A stretch of DNA of 64,000 nucleotides from Adiantum capillus-veneris (taxonomy: Eukaryota; Streptophyta; Polypodiopsida; Polypodiales; Pteridaceae). Location: assembly GCA_014529385.2 (NCBI GenBank), contig CM043955.1, positions 144,095,640 to 144,159,639 on the forward strand, read 5' to 3'. A model generated the notes under the pieces. The model saw only the letters and a list, made by a program, of their open reading frames with translations, did not search any database and had not been told where the DNA came from. Positions 1-9,781 of this stretch are shown here, piece by piece (the stretch's first letter is position 1; the number at the start of each line of letters is the position of its first letter). A program made the position numbers and the translations under genes.

Positions 1-690
1 GCTTTATGCCTGTCAAATTTGATCTTCTGGCATACCAATCAACTGCGTACAAAGTCGTCCACATCCTTCTTGAGTCTTGGCCAAAAGAAGTAAATGCTCC
101 ACACCTTTCAAGGTGGTGTCAATGCTGCATGACCCGTAAAAGGTGGATAATGGCATTCAGTCAAAACCTTTTCCCTCAACGGCCCATTCTGTATTCGAAT
201 ACATCTGTAAAATCTGGATGTGTGGCATATTGATCGATCATGTCCTCGAAGCTTCTACGATGAATCGCGGAAATATCCAAAACTAGCAGTTTCCGGGACA
301 AAGCATCTGCCACCAAGTTCTTCTGTCCCTGTACATGGACAATCTAGAAGTGAAACTGTGACAAGGTGTCAATCCACCGCATCTGCTTTTCCGAAAGCTG
401 CTTCTGTGACAAGAAGTAGCGTAAACTCTGATGATCATTGAAGACCATAAAATCGGCTCCGAGTAGGTAATGTTGCCACTGAGTAAGAGCATGGATAACC
501 GCCAAAAAGCTCTTTCTCATAAATCTATGTTGTCAATTCCGGCCTTGAAAACAATAGGCTCTCATAGGCAATGACATGGCCTTCTTGTATCAAGACCACA
601 CCCAGACTACGACCACAAGCATCACAATACACTTTGAATGACTTTTGCAAATCCGGCAAATTCAATATTGGTCCAGTAGCCAATTTCTCT
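1..690 (-). pseudogene. J: RNase H and integrase N-terminal fragment
   Basis: Read on the minus strand, 525-690 gives the start of Ty3-type RNase H (KVYCDACGRSLGVVL, with the first catalytic Asp, then GHVIAYES). RNase H continues through about 283-492 in another frame. From about 240 down to 1 the sequence is the reverse complement of the segment that precedes and includes the integrase zinc-binding domain of element A (compare 4845-5150). At least two frame changes separate the blocks. The window edge cuts the integrase before its catalytic core. RNase H would remove RNA template during reverse transcription and integrase would insert the cDNA; neither is intact here. Confidence 0.8.
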
Positions 691-1526
691 TTCAATTCTG
701 AAAGGCAATCACCTCTGTGGGTCCCCACGAGAAAGGGACTCCTTTCTGAGTTGGAATGTGCAAAGGGCAAGCGACCTCTGCAAACTTTCTAATGAACCGC
801 CGGTAGTAAGAACATAAGCCCAAGAAGCTTCTAGCTTCATGAACATTCTTCAAATCGGGCCAATCACGTATACTGTCAATCTTGGCCGGGTCCATCTGTA
901 CTCCTGCTGTTGAGACGGTGTGTCCAAAAAAGTGTTTCTGCGGTAAGAAAAATTCGCTCTTCTTGGCATTGATAACTAACTTGTGATCTCGCAATGCCTG
1001 AAAGACCTGAAGTAGATGGTGTCTATGTTCTGCCGCATTCTTGGAGAAGACTATAATGTCATCAACAAAGTGTCGACAAATGATCTATACTCTCTGAAAA
1101 TCCTATCCATTATTCGGTTGAAAGTCGTTGGAGCATTGGTAAGGCCAAATGGCATCACCAAAAATTCATATAAACCGAAGCTTGTCCGAAAGGCTCTCTT
1201 GTAGACATCTCTCGGCACGATTCTGATATGATGATATCCGCTTTTCAAATCAATCCTGCTGAAACCAGAAGATCCCTGTAGTCGGTCAAGAATATCATCG
1301 ATCCTAGGAATCTGAAATCTGTCCTTGATGGTGATTTTATTGAGAGCTTTATAATCAATGCACATTCTCCAAGATCCGTCTTTCTTTAAAACCAACAATA
1401 TCGGAGAGTAGTAGGATGAAGTACTCGGCTGGATAAGACCCTTTTCCAAAAGGTCTTTCACTTGGTTCATAATCTCTTCATTTTGGGCTCGGCTCACACA
1501 ATAAGGTGGCTGGTTCGATGGTGTGT
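691..1526 (-). pseudogene. J: Ty3/gypsy reverse transcriptase
   Basis: Minus-strand RT domain. In order it shows SNQPPYCVSRAQNEEIMNQV, the LLVLKKDGSWRMCIDYKALN fingers segment, DRLQGSSGFSRIDLKSGYHH (first catalytic Asp), and MPFGLTNAPTTFNRIMDRIF. A frameshift near 1060 then puts the catalytic FVDD box out of frame with the upstream part. The thumb/connection follows in 692-994: FFGHTVSTAGVQMDP, and FLGLCSYYRRFIRKFAEVACPL. The RT copies genomic RNA into cDNA in the particle. Its upstream end at 1526 is where the LTR of element B was inserted, so residues before SNQPP continue at 9619. The order RT then RNase H then integrase is Ty3-type rather than copia-type. Confidence 0.9.
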
Positions 1527-2183
1527 TGTAACAAACTACTGACGTGTCAAAGCCTAAAGAATGGAGGCAACTTACAAATGCCAACCGCGAGGGGTCTAAA
1601 CCCTAAGAAGAACAAGCAACAGAAGAAGAATTCCTACCAACTTATGGGCACCCCATCCGATGGGGCCCCAAGTGACATAAAGGAAATAAAGCAAGACCCA
1701 CACACACGCACACACAAGAAATTGCGTAGCTGCTGATGACGTGGCAGATTTTCGAAAATCACGTTGGCTGATGACATGGCATGCTGTACAAATTTCCGCG
1801 TTTTGCGTTGGTGGTTGATGATGTGGCAGGCTGTACGGATTTCCGTGATTTACGCTGGCAACTTTTTGGCATTGCTTTTGGACCAGAAGCTTTTGAGTTT
1901 GAATGCTTTTCACTATAATTGCTTTTTAGACCAAGGGCCTTTGACTATGAGGTTAGGGCTCATTCTCTGGCATGCTTCCTGGAGAAGGTGCAGAGTCTTG
2001 AGTACCGGCTTGTATTGTGTTGATGCAATATAAAGAAATACCGAAAGGGGCGCCAAGGTTTGGGGCCAATACTCTCTGGGGTGGAATTCTGCCACTCCGT
2101 GTCGTGTGTCTTCTCTCTCTCTCAGTTTTGCATGTATTGAAGTGCTAAAAGTCTGTTCAGTCTGTTCTTTTCTATTGGCACGT
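1527..2183 (+). repeat. 5' LTR of element B (first part; ends at 7489-7506)
   Basis: Begins TGTAACAAACTACTGACGTG, the hallmark of all B-family LTRs here (8943, 9782, 11889, 12557; variant at 16700). It carries an AAACCCTAAG telobox-like motif near 1600, GATGACGTGGCA motifs, an ATATAAAG box near 2027, the shared GAAATACCGAAAGGGGCGCC module and a short CT run. It is interrupted by element A 18 bp before its end. With the tail at 7489-7506 it totals 675 bp, against 676 bp for the 3' LTR. Confidence 0.9.
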
Positions 2184-2672
2184 TGTCACAAAGTGATGAC
2201 GTGGCGGACAACAGAAACCCTAATTTCTGCCAGAAACCCTAATTTCCGAAAATCGCGGAGGCTTTTTTTTTTTTTTTGAAATGATGAGCGACGCGAATTT
2301 TGCTTTTTTTTATATAAAAAAAGAAAAGACTCTCTTAAGAGAGAGAGAGAGGACTATTGCTTTTGATTTTAAAAGCTTTTGGGGCTCTGCTTTTGGGCAT
2401 CCCTTGTACCTTTAAATTAGTGGTGAGGGCCTCACTTCTCAGAGCATCTGGACGCAGAGTCTGAGAGTGAAACCCTAGCCACTCTCTTGTACTTTGATTT
2501 GATTAATATAAAAAGAAATACCGAAAGGGGCGCCAGTCTTTGGGGCCAATATCTCTAGGCACGGAACTCCGCCGGGCCAGTGCAAATCTATTGTGATCTG
2601 TGAATTGTTTTGAAGTGGTTATTTGGTGCTGTCGCGGTTGATTCTTGACTTGGAGTGTCCAAGTCTGTTACA
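2184..2672 (+). repeat. 5' LTR of element A (489 bp)
   Basis: Starts TGTCACAAAGTGATGACGTG and ends CCAAGTCTGTTACA. Holds two AAACCCTAA motifs near 2215-2250 (the 3' copy has four), a TATATAAAA box at 2311, a GA run, and the ATATAAAAAGAAATACCGAA module shared with B and J LTRs near 2508-2555. Confidence 0.92.
2311..2319 (+). promoter_or_regulatory. TATA box of LTR A
   Basis: TATATAAAA follows a T-rich stretch inside the LTR and precedes a GA-rich stretch. The same box is at 7122-7130 in the 3' LTR. Its position inside the LTR fits a polymerase II promoter for the genomic RNA; no start site can be proven from sequence. Confidence 0.6.
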
Positions 2673-2673
2673 G

Positions 2674-2685
2674 TGGTATCAGAGC
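2674..2685 (+). other. Primer binding site of A (initiator tRNA-Met type)
   Basis: TGGTATCAGAGC, one base after the LTR end. This is the standard plant PBS complementary to the 3' end of initiator tRNA-Met. Confidence 0.9.
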
Positions 2686-2745
2686 ACGGCCGATTTCTCT
2701 TCTACGGGAAATCCGATCCCCGAAAAAAAAATTCCCGTGGCACCT

Positions 2746-4117
2746 ATGGCTTCAGGCAATGATCAGTCGACTCCCTTTGCATCTGGAGATGCGAGCTGGG
2801 ATCACAACGAAGATTCAGACAGAGAGTATGGCCCGCCTCGACCTACTCAGGCAGAGCAAAGAGAGATGGAGCGTCGTCAATTGATTGGCGATGCAACAAA
2901 GATGATGCTCAATTTTGCCAAGGACCCGAAGATGGCAAAATATATGCCTATTTGGAAGGTGAAGATGGAGTGGCAAAGAACCACAACACCACTCCCGAAA
3001 CCCGCTCACAAGAAACCTTCTGCCTCCAAGAAATATACGGAGAAGGAACTAGAGACCGTGGTTGATGCACGGATTGCTCAGCTTTTCGACGTGCAAAAGA
3101 AAGGCAAAAAGCACGGCAAAAAGCAGATGAAAGGCACTGACTTCCCGGGATATTTGGGTCGTCGGTTGACATTTGACAAGGCAAAGAAACGGAAGAAACG
3201 TGTTCGATTTGAAGAAGTACCAAGTTCTTCTTCTTCTTCTTCTTCTGACAGTTCTTCTAGCTCCTCGGATTAGAGCGAAGAAGACAGAAAAAGCAAAAAG
3301 CGAAGCAAGACACAAAGCTTCGGAAAGGGCAAGAAAAAGGCAAAGAAGGCTACATCTCTCCCAGAGACTGACAGTTCTACTGAGGACTCGTCTACAGACA
3401 GCTCAAATTCCGATGATGGAAACTTTTATGCGAACAAGAAGAATTTTTTACAAAGCCAACCAGTATGACTTTCTCGAAGATGAAAGCAAGAAAGTCCGAG
3501 AGTTTAAGGAAGGTGGCCACTCGATCAAGTTTGATACTTTTTCAAGATACTCAGATGCTTCGAAGGCTTTGTCTTTTATACAGCAGTTTGACATCGCTTT
3601 CGCGGGAGGATGCTATTCAGAGCACTCCAAGATTCCGAGAGCTGCCTCTTACTTTAAGGGGAATGCTCGTACTTGGTGGTCCACGCTTCTTTTAAACAAG
3701 ACTGCGCCAATTAAATGGCTGAAATTTAAGAGGCTTTTTATTCCTTCTTGGTTGACTCAAGAGTTTGAGCGAGATATACGAGCTGCTTGGAACCATCTTC
3801 GGATGACCAAGAAAGATACAATCAATGCTTATTGTGAAAGATTCTGGAGCTCTTTTCTACCCACCTCTTCATTCAAGAAGATCGCGTTCAGAGAACAGAT
3901 TGAGCGGTTTACCTTGGGTCTACCTACAGAGATCCGAGATCACTGCTTGGAACAGAAGTCAGCTTCTATTCACGAGTTGATGAGTCATGCGACGCGGGGC
4001 TTTGCCATTCACTCTGGCAGTCTGACCTACCCCAGAGATGAGGCTATGACACAACGAGCCGAACAGACTTCAAGGAATGAAAGTAGAAAGAAAAAAGAGC
4101 AACCAAGAGAAAAATGA
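2746..4117 (+). pseudogene. A: gag polyprotein, broken
   Basis: Start chosen at MASGNDQSTPF (2746), just after the leader. The N-terminal part is charged and ends in a Ser-rich run (3220-3270), where an in-frame TAG interrupts it. The same frame continues Lys- and Ser-rich to about 3465. A frame change then leads into the conserved retrotransposon gag domain, read from about 3455: DESKKVREFKEGGHSIKFD, then ARTWWSTLLLNK, KFKRLFIPSWLTQEFERDIR, and EQIERFTLGLPTEIRDHCLE. Gag forms the virus-like particle. It closely matches the broken gag of J on the opposite strand at 13630-15100. At least one stop and one frameshift make it non-functional as a single protein. Confidence 0.85.
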
Positions 4118-4600
4118 TGCACGACCCAAGCTTACTCATGAGGAGAGAGCTCGCTTCATCAAAGAGGGGAACTGCTTTGGATGCGGGGAACATGGACATA
4201 TCTCCGCGAAGTGCCCTAATAAGGCACAGAAAGAACAGAATGATAAAGACGACGACAGGCTTGAGAGTTCGAGAGCAGCTGAGGAATGTGGCAGAAAAGG
4301 CAGATAGAAAAGCAGAACTGGTACCACATGGCGTGGGACCTGCACAGAATTTAATGAATGAAAGTACAAACTTTGCCGCTTTTGGGGCAAAATGAAGGAT
4401 CAGGAAGCTCTTTTGAAGGAGCCAAGGCCAACTTCTTTTCACTTGGAATTGGCGGCTCGATTTGGAATTACGCCCGACAGACTAACGCCACAGGCGGAGG
4501 TAGTTCGACTGGCACCCGGATGGGATGTTGCCATTACACCGAGCATTGGCAAACTTTGTTTGCAATGATAGGGGTGTTCAGGGCACGCGAGTGACGTTCT
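4077..4600 (+). pseudogene. A: zinc knuckle and protease remnant
   Basis: About 4155-4215 encodes a CCHC knuckle, CFGCGEHGHISAKC (C-x2-C-x4-H-x4-C), the nucleic-acid-binding tail of gag. Downstream, 4395-4560 gives segments such as SFEGAKANFFSL and, in another frame, ITPDRLTPQAEVVRLAPGWD, typical of sequence around and after the protease in this lineage. Several frame changes and short deletions are present, and no clear DSGA/DTGA protease active site survives. The corresponding J region on the minus strand (13281-13830) has the same knuckle, CFGCGEYGHISAKC. Confidence 0.7.
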
Positions 4601-4762
4601 ACTCAGAATCCCTTGGTACCACAAGACTACGCCGTGGTTGACTACCGAGCCAAGAAAGCGACTTTGATAAATGAAGGGCTTAGAGATTGTACTTGATGAA
4701 CTTCAGTTTCTTACTCATTCTTTTGGGAGAGAACTGAACGCTGGATAAAGGTTGAATATGTT

Positions 4763-5790
4763 TTGACCTTATCAAAAGAACGCCAAGATTTTTCTCAACA
4801 CTCATGCCGATTGCTTTTCAGAGGGCCTGAAGATCAAACCATTGATCAGTATGCCACAGATACAGATTTTGCAGATATTTTCACACAGATACAGCGTGGG
4901 GAGACAGTAGCTGGATACTCCCTTCGGGAAGGCTACTTGATGAAACAGACTATGTTGTGCGTTACACAGCCGTTGAGGGATAAGGTTATGACTGAATGCC
5001 ACTGTCCACGTTTTACGGGTCACCGCGGCATTGCTACCACCATGAAGGGGGTAGAGAGATACTTCTTTGGGCCGAGACTCAAAAAGGATGTGGAAGAGTT
5101 TGTGCGCAGTTGCTTGGTATGCCAGAAGGTCAAGTTTGACAGGCATAAGGCACAGGGATTGTTACAGCCTTTACCCGTACCCACCCACCCCTAGGAAAGT
5201 ATTGCAATGGATTTCATTTTTCATCTCCCAAGAACAAAGAATGATCACGATGATTTTCCGATTACATGGCACGTCTGAGACGATTGTCTCCGACAGAGAC
5301 CGCAGATTTATGAGTTTGTTTTGGAAGGCAATTTGGGAGAACATTGGCACGCAGTTGCAGTTCTCGTCATCGTTCCACTTGCAGACTGACGGGCAATTTG
5401 AGATTATCAATTCGATGATTTTAGATTTATTGAAGTCTTGTATCTCGGATCAGAAGACTCAATTGAATCTCGGATCAGAAGATTGTCTCCGACAGAGACC
5501 CCAGATTTATGAGTTTGTTTTGGAAGGCAATTTGGGAGAACATTGGCACGCAGTTGCAGTTCTCGTCATCGTTCCACTTGCAGACTGACGGGCAATTTGA
5601 GATTATCAATTCAATGATTTTAGATTTATTGAAGTCTTGTATCTTGGATCAGAAGACTCAATGGGAAAAGAACTTACCTTTGGTGGAATTTGCCTACAGT
5701 AACACGATACACTCTTCGACGGGAAAGACGCCATGTGAGATTGTTGAAAGTGCTGCGAAGGTTCCATCCTTCCTGAGCATGAAATATTAG
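4763..5790 (+). pseudogene. A: integrase zinc-binding domain and catalytic core
   Basis: 4763-5194 starts with the tail of the protease-RT linker and then, without any RT, reads into the integrase HHCC domain: ECHCPRFTGHRGIATTMK followed by SCLVCQKVK. The core follows: DRDRRFMSLFWKAIWE contains the second catalytic Asp and TDGQFEIINSMI holds the Glu position. Then WEKNLPLVEFAYSNTIHSST and TGKTPCEIVES match the usual Ty3 integrase order. The segment around the first catalytic Asp (5190-5270) is out of frame or lost. A 199-bp-period tandem duplication repeats the Asp-Glu segment. Integrase would join cDNA to the genome; this copy is disrupted. Confidence 0.85.
5282..5662 (+). repeat. Tandem duplication inside integrase of A
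   Basis: The 182-bp segment starting GATTGTCTCCGACAGAGACC occurs at 5282 and again at 5481 (period 199 bp), separated by about 17 bp. The copies differ at only a few bases. The duplication repeats the conserved Asp and Glu motifs of the core. Confidence 0.9.
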
Positions 5791-6059
5791 ATATTTGAAG
5801 CGGATGAATATTCGCGAGATTTGGATATGGCTTTTGCCAAGGTTCGCGAGACTTTGCAGGAGTCTCAAGAACGACAGAAAAAGGCAGCGGATCGCCATCG
5901 TCGCAACTTGAAATTGAAGGAGGATGATTGGGTGCTCTTACTTTTGAGAAGGCACACCTAAGAAAGAAAAAGGAAAAGGAGAGGCTTTTTCCAAAGCTTA
6001 GTATGTGATACTACGGACCTTTCCAAATTACTGAAAAGATAAATGATGTCTCCTTCCGA

Positions 6060-6359
6060 TTGAACCTGCCAAATACTTGGAGGATTCATAATGCATTGCA
6101 TGTGAGTCTCTTGAACCCTGTTACGGGTGATGTGCCTGATGATGGGGAGCCTGATGAGCAACCCGAAGTGGAAGAAAACGAGGAAGTCCTTGTTCCTGAA
6201 CAGATTTTGGCACATAACGATACGAAGAAAGGTAAAGTCCGAAGGCGGTTCTTGCTTTTGTTCAAGAATTTTCCTGCATTTGATGCGAAGTGGATGGAGG
6301 AGGAGGACCTAGCAGATACTCCTCGGATTGTGAAACTTTACCTCGATGTTTTGGTTTAG
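6060..6359 (+). pseudogene. A: integrase C-terminus with chromodomain-like end
   Basis: Reads MNLPNTWRIHNALHVSLLNP, the end of the integrase C-terminal domain where new cDNA-binding residues lie (usual form LP..w.ihnvFHvSLLkp). Then follow an acidic linker and VPEQILAHNDTKKGKVRRRF, FLLLFKNFPAFDAKWMEEED. The last block matches the outline of a chromodomain (eqIL..r...g.....yLvkWkg.p...atWe.e.dL), although the aromatic cage positions are not all clear. Chromodomains direct integration toward particular chromatin in chromoviruses. The stop at 6357-6359 is natural for the end of pol. Sequence between 5790 and 6060 is out of frame. Confidence 0.75.
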
Positions 6360-6943
6360 CATAGTCTACTCCAAACGGAACCCAGAAACTCAGCTCGGTC
6401 GAAGATCTGGTGCAGTGGGATGCACAAGAGGGGAGTTACTCCGCTCCTTTGTCAACAGATGCCTCGATTTTGATACTAAAGTCACTAATGTCTCTTTGAG
6501 CTTCAAGGATATTGAGAGCTGACAGTATTCTGCTGGATGACTTTATGGAATGGAATTCCTGATAACGATACTGATTTGTTCTTGACTTCTTGTGAGTGTA
6601 GGAACTGATAGACGAAATGACTGCAGCATTTTGGTCTACTTGATCTCGAATAGACATGGTTGCAATAGGGGTTAGTCAATCGGACATCGATGAGGTCCCG
6701 ATTGGACCTAGATGTGATTGCTAGCTACATTGCCGATAAATCATGGTCTAAGATCCGAATGAATGTTGGATGTCATGTGATGTCCTGTGATGTCTGGTGA
6801 TGTCCTGTGATGTGACTGTCGATTTTGTACATGTGCTAGATGTGTGTTCCTAGTACGTAGGTACTAACAGTCAGTGTCTGCTAAGACGGTTTATGGCTTT
6901 TGTCGGTTTTGCAAGCGTAATCGCGGTCGATTACAATGCTTTC
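6360..6943 (+). other. A: 3' untranslated spacer
   Basis: No protein-like reading. It holds a short direct-repeat patch at about 6770-6816 built on TGTGATGTC (period 10-11 bp) and otherwise unique sequence leading to the purine tract. Confidence 0.6.
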
Positions 6944-6953
6944 AAGAGGGGGG
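6944..6953 (+). other. Polypurine tract of A
   Basis: AAGAGGGGGG immediately before the 3' LTR (TA spacer). Expected priming site for plus-strand cDNA. Confidence 0.85.
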
Positions 6954-6955
6954 TA

Positions 6956-7483
6956 TGTCACAAAGTGATGACGTGACAGACAACAAAAACCCTAATTTCT
7001 GCCAGAAACCCTAAAATTCCTGCAAACCCTAATTTCTGCCAAAAACCCTAATTTCCGAAAATCGCGGAGGCTTTTTTTTTTTTTTTTGAAATGATGAGCG
7101 ACGCGAATTTTGCTTTTTTTTTATATAAAAAAAGAAAAGACTCTTAAGAGAGAGAGAGAGAGGACTACTGCTTTTGATTTTAAAAGCTTTTGGGGCTCTG
7201 CTTTTGGGTATCCCTTATACCTTTAAATTAGTGGTGAGGGCCTCACTTCTCAGAGCATCTGGACGCAGAGTCTGAGAGTGAAACCCTAGCCACTCTCTTG
7301 TACTTTGATTTGATTAATATAAAAAGAAATACCGAAAGGGGCGCCAGTCTTTGGGGCCAATATCTCTAGGCACGGAACTCCGCCGGGCCAGTGCAAATCT
7401 ATTGTGATCTGTGAATTGTTTTGAAGTGGTTATTTGGTGCTATCGCGGTTGATTCTTGACTTGGAGTGTCCAAGTCTGTTACA
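6956..7483 (+). repeat. 3' LTR of element A (528 bp)
   Basis: Same ends as the 5' LTR. It is 39 bp longer, mainly because the AAACCCTAA-containing block is present in more copies (about 6985-7052). Confidence 0.92.
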
Positions 7484-7507
7484 CACGTGGTGCTTGTCTT
7501 GTGATAG

Positions 7508-7519
7508 TGGTATCAGAGC
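7508..7519 (+). other. Primer binding site of B
   Basis: TGGTATCAGAGC, one base after the LTR end (which reads GTGATA here against GTGACA in other copies). Confidence 0.85.
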
Positions 7520-7734
7520 ATCAGGCATGTGCTTTTCTGAAAGCATACCGGTCCCACAAAAGAGCAGACCGAGCAAACCAAACGACTTTTGGAAGTTACT
7601 TGAGGTATCTTCGTGCTCCGACCCCGGGCTTATTAGCCACTCCCACCCTTACTTCATCACGCATCTGGGCGCGCTCCCATCTTCACCGCTCATGTCTTAC
7701 AGGGCATAAGCCATTAAGTTCACTTATAAGCGAA

Positions 7735-8091
7735 GGATCCAAGATTTGTTTCGAGCCACTGTTTTTCTCAAAAGCAGTGCCATGCAGATGTTGATGTCTA
7801 TAGCTACCAAGCCGCACACTTCCAAGGACTTGGCAAGCTTTCAAGAAAAATTTTACCGAAGTTGTATGGTTTCTGAAATCTTCTTCGGAGTGCAACTTCT
7901 GGAAGAGTGGGGTATCCCGAAATGCTTGCCATGAAAACCCTAGCAAATTATAGCTTGAAATTTCTAGACATCTCTCAGCAGGTGGCTCTTCAATGAGATT
8001 GCAATCTTGGGACTTCATCGCCGCCAAAGACACTCTGTCTGTCCAAGAGCTGGTGGACCATGCTATGTTCGGCTACGACCTTATGGAATAA
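7735..8091 (+). pseudogene. B: gag-like fragment
   Basis: Reads in pieces as FRATVFLKSSAMQMLMSIAT, then KDLASFQEKFYRSCMVSEIF, and later CDFIAAKDTL-like and GYDLME segments. The order (Ala-Met helix, a SFQEKFYR segment, then a leucine-rich close) resembles the conserved retrotransposon gag domain. The parallel copy at 10504-10869 is clearer. Frameshifts are present. No zinc knuckle, protease or polymerase follows, so the family codes at most for a gag-like product. It could instead be a captured unrelated sequence; similarity to gag is by pattern only. Confidence 0.5.
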
Positions 8092-8299
8092 ACCTAACCC
8101 TAATTTTTGGTGCAAGCTTCAAGATGGAAAGTCAGTCGACTATTCGAGCTTGACTGATGTCAACATTGCTTTTTAAGTTTGAAATCTGTTTGAGAACTTG
8201 TTTGGTGATCCTGTTTGGAATTTGTTTGGAATGGATGCTATCTATTTTAAACCTGTCTTGGTTCCGATTTGAATTGTTTGACCCTGGTTTTAATATTGG

Positions 8300-8600
8300 T
8301 TTCAATGATTGGTGATTTTACTCCCGGTTGGAGAAGTGAGAAATACTGTCTTGGTATTGCTTGAACCTCGGAAAGACACAAACCGATGCCTGGGGAGCAT
8401 TTCGTTGTATGTTTGAAAACCTCCGAAAGACTCAGGTCGAAGCCTGGGGTTGTATGCTTGAACCTCCAAGCGACGTAGACTGCGGTCTGGGGAGCGTTTG
8501 GTTGTACAGTCCTCTGAGCTCATAGCCCGAACCTTTTTAGGTTATTTGCAGGGGGAGTGACGAGGTAGTCGTTGAGTAGCTTCATGCCTCAAACCGTTTG
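8300..8600 (+). repeat. B: internal short repeats
   Basis: Three related units starting CCTCGGAAAGAC (8366), CCTCCGAAAGAC (8420) and CCTCCAAGCGAC (8463), each followed by a CCTGGGG or TCTGGGG block. Then comes one copy of the hairpin unit seen more often at 11148-11500 (near 8517-8560). Noncoding. Confidence 0.6.
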
Positions 8601-8930
8601 TCTCGAGGGAGTGCTCACCGGTGATGTTTGTTGTGTCTTGTAACATGCATATGTAAGCATTTGTGTTGCATTGTGATGTGCCAACTACTAAATATTCCTA
8701 ATTGGATGAGATTGCTTGGGTATGTAATTTTAGTGCATCAAGACACCCGTGGAAGATCAATACGGTCTGGGTGTGATGGCTAATTTTACTACGTCGGAAT
8801 ATCAAGAGTTCCGATCTGGACGAAAGGAGAAGCTAACTCCTTAACAAAAAGAGCAAACTGATTGTCCCTCGGAATGTCCCTCGGAGTTGTTTTGCAAATA
8901 TGTTGTAATCCCAGACGATCATTCTCTTTC

Positions 8931-8942
8931 AAGAAGGGGAGA
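8931..8942 (+). other. Polypurine tract of B
   Basis: AAGAAGGGGAGA directly before the 3' LTR. The same tract precedes the LTRs at 11889 and 12557. Confidence 0.85.
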
Positions 8943-9618
8943 TGTAACAAACTGCTGACGTGTCAAAGCCTAAAGAATGGAGGCAACTTACAGATGCCGG
9001 CCACGAGGGGCATAAACCCTAAGAAGAACAAGTACCAGAAGAAGAAGTCCTACCAACTTATGGGGACCCCGTCCGATGGGGCCCCAAGTGACATAAAGGA
9101 AATAAAGCAAGACCCACACATAAGCACACACCAAAAATTGCGTAGCTGCTGATGACGTGGCAGATTTTCGAAAATCACGTTGGCTAATGACGTGGCATGT
9201 TATACGGATTTTTGTTTTGCGTTGGCTGATGACGTGGCAGGCTGTACGGATTTCCGTGATTTACACTGGCAACTTTTCGGCATGGCTTTTGGACCAAAAG
9301 CTTTTGAGTTTGAAGGCTTTTCACTGTAATTGCTTCTAAGGCCAAGGGCCTTTAAAAATGAGGTTAGGGCTCATTCTCTAGCATGCTTCCTGGAGAAGGT
9401 GCAGAGTCTTGAGTACCCGCTTGTACTGTGTTGATGCAATATAAAGAAATTTCGAAAGGGGCGCCAAGGTTTGGGGCAAATACTCTATGGGGTGGAATTC
9501 TACCACTCCGTGTCACGTGTCGTCTCTCTCTCTAAGTTCTGTATTTATTGAAGTGGTAAAAGTCTATTCAGTTTGTTCTTTTCTATTGGCACGTGGTGCC
9601 AGTGCCCGTCTTGTGACA
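8943..9618 (+). repeat. 3' LTR of element B (676 bp)
   Basis: TGTAACAAACTGCTGACGTG through CCGTCTTGTGACA, followed by TGTGC, the target duplication. Confidence 0.92.
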
Positions 9619-9781
9619 TGTGCTTCCATGTTTCAGATCAATAGTATGATCCTTAGGACGAGATGGTGGCAACTCGCCTGGCAGGCCCTCAGAAAAGCAA
9701 TCGGCATGAGTATGGAGAAAATATTGGCGTTCTTTTTCGAGGTCAAAACATATTCAACCTGCAATCATCATTCAATTCTCT
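9619..9781 (-). pseudogene. J: protease-RT linker segment
   Basis: Minus-strand reading includes DCFSEGLPGELPPSRPKDHT and IDLKHGST, the classic Ty3 run just upstream of the RT fingers. It continues at 1526 with PSNQPPYC. Its other end (9781) continues at 13276 after removal of the composite insertion. The segment is thus the bridge between two independent insertions. Confidence 0.88.

Larger units (their letters stand above)
2184..7483 (+). mobile_element. Ty3/gypsy chromovirus-like element A with RT/RNase H deleted
   Basis: Structurally complete LTR element: 5' LTR 2184-2672, primer site 2674-2685, gag, CCHC, protease remnant, integrase, chromodomain-like tail, purine tract 6944-6953, 3' LTR 6956-7483. 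Flanked by perfect CACGT duplications (2179-2183 and 7484-7488). No reverse transcriptase or RNase H is present: sequence matching the protease-RT linker (to about 4842) joins directly to sequence preceding integrase. The LTRs are very similar, which suggests recent insertion. Because the copy with this deletion has proper LTRs and a target duplication, it may have moved in deleted form, using enzymes supplied in trans (inference). Confidence 0.92.
1527..9618 (+). mobile_element. Non-autonomous LTR element B, containing element A
   Basis: Complete LTR element of the B family: 5' LTR 1527-2183 plus 7489-7506, primer site 7508-7519, internal region to 8930, purine tract 8931-8942, 3' LTR 8943-9618. 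Flanks are TGTGT (1522-1526) and TGTGC (9619-9623), a 5-bp target duplication with one change. Deleting 1527-9618 and one flank restores the J pol reading across the site. The internal region holds only a gag-like fragment and structured repeats; no protease, RT or integrase was found, so the element must depend on other elements. Element A sits in its 5' LTR. Confidence 0.9.

Noticed and set aside
2205-2260. AAACCCTAA motifs as a sign of a telomere nearby
   Set aside because: They are few, spaced by other sequence and confined to LTRs; no continuous telomeric array.
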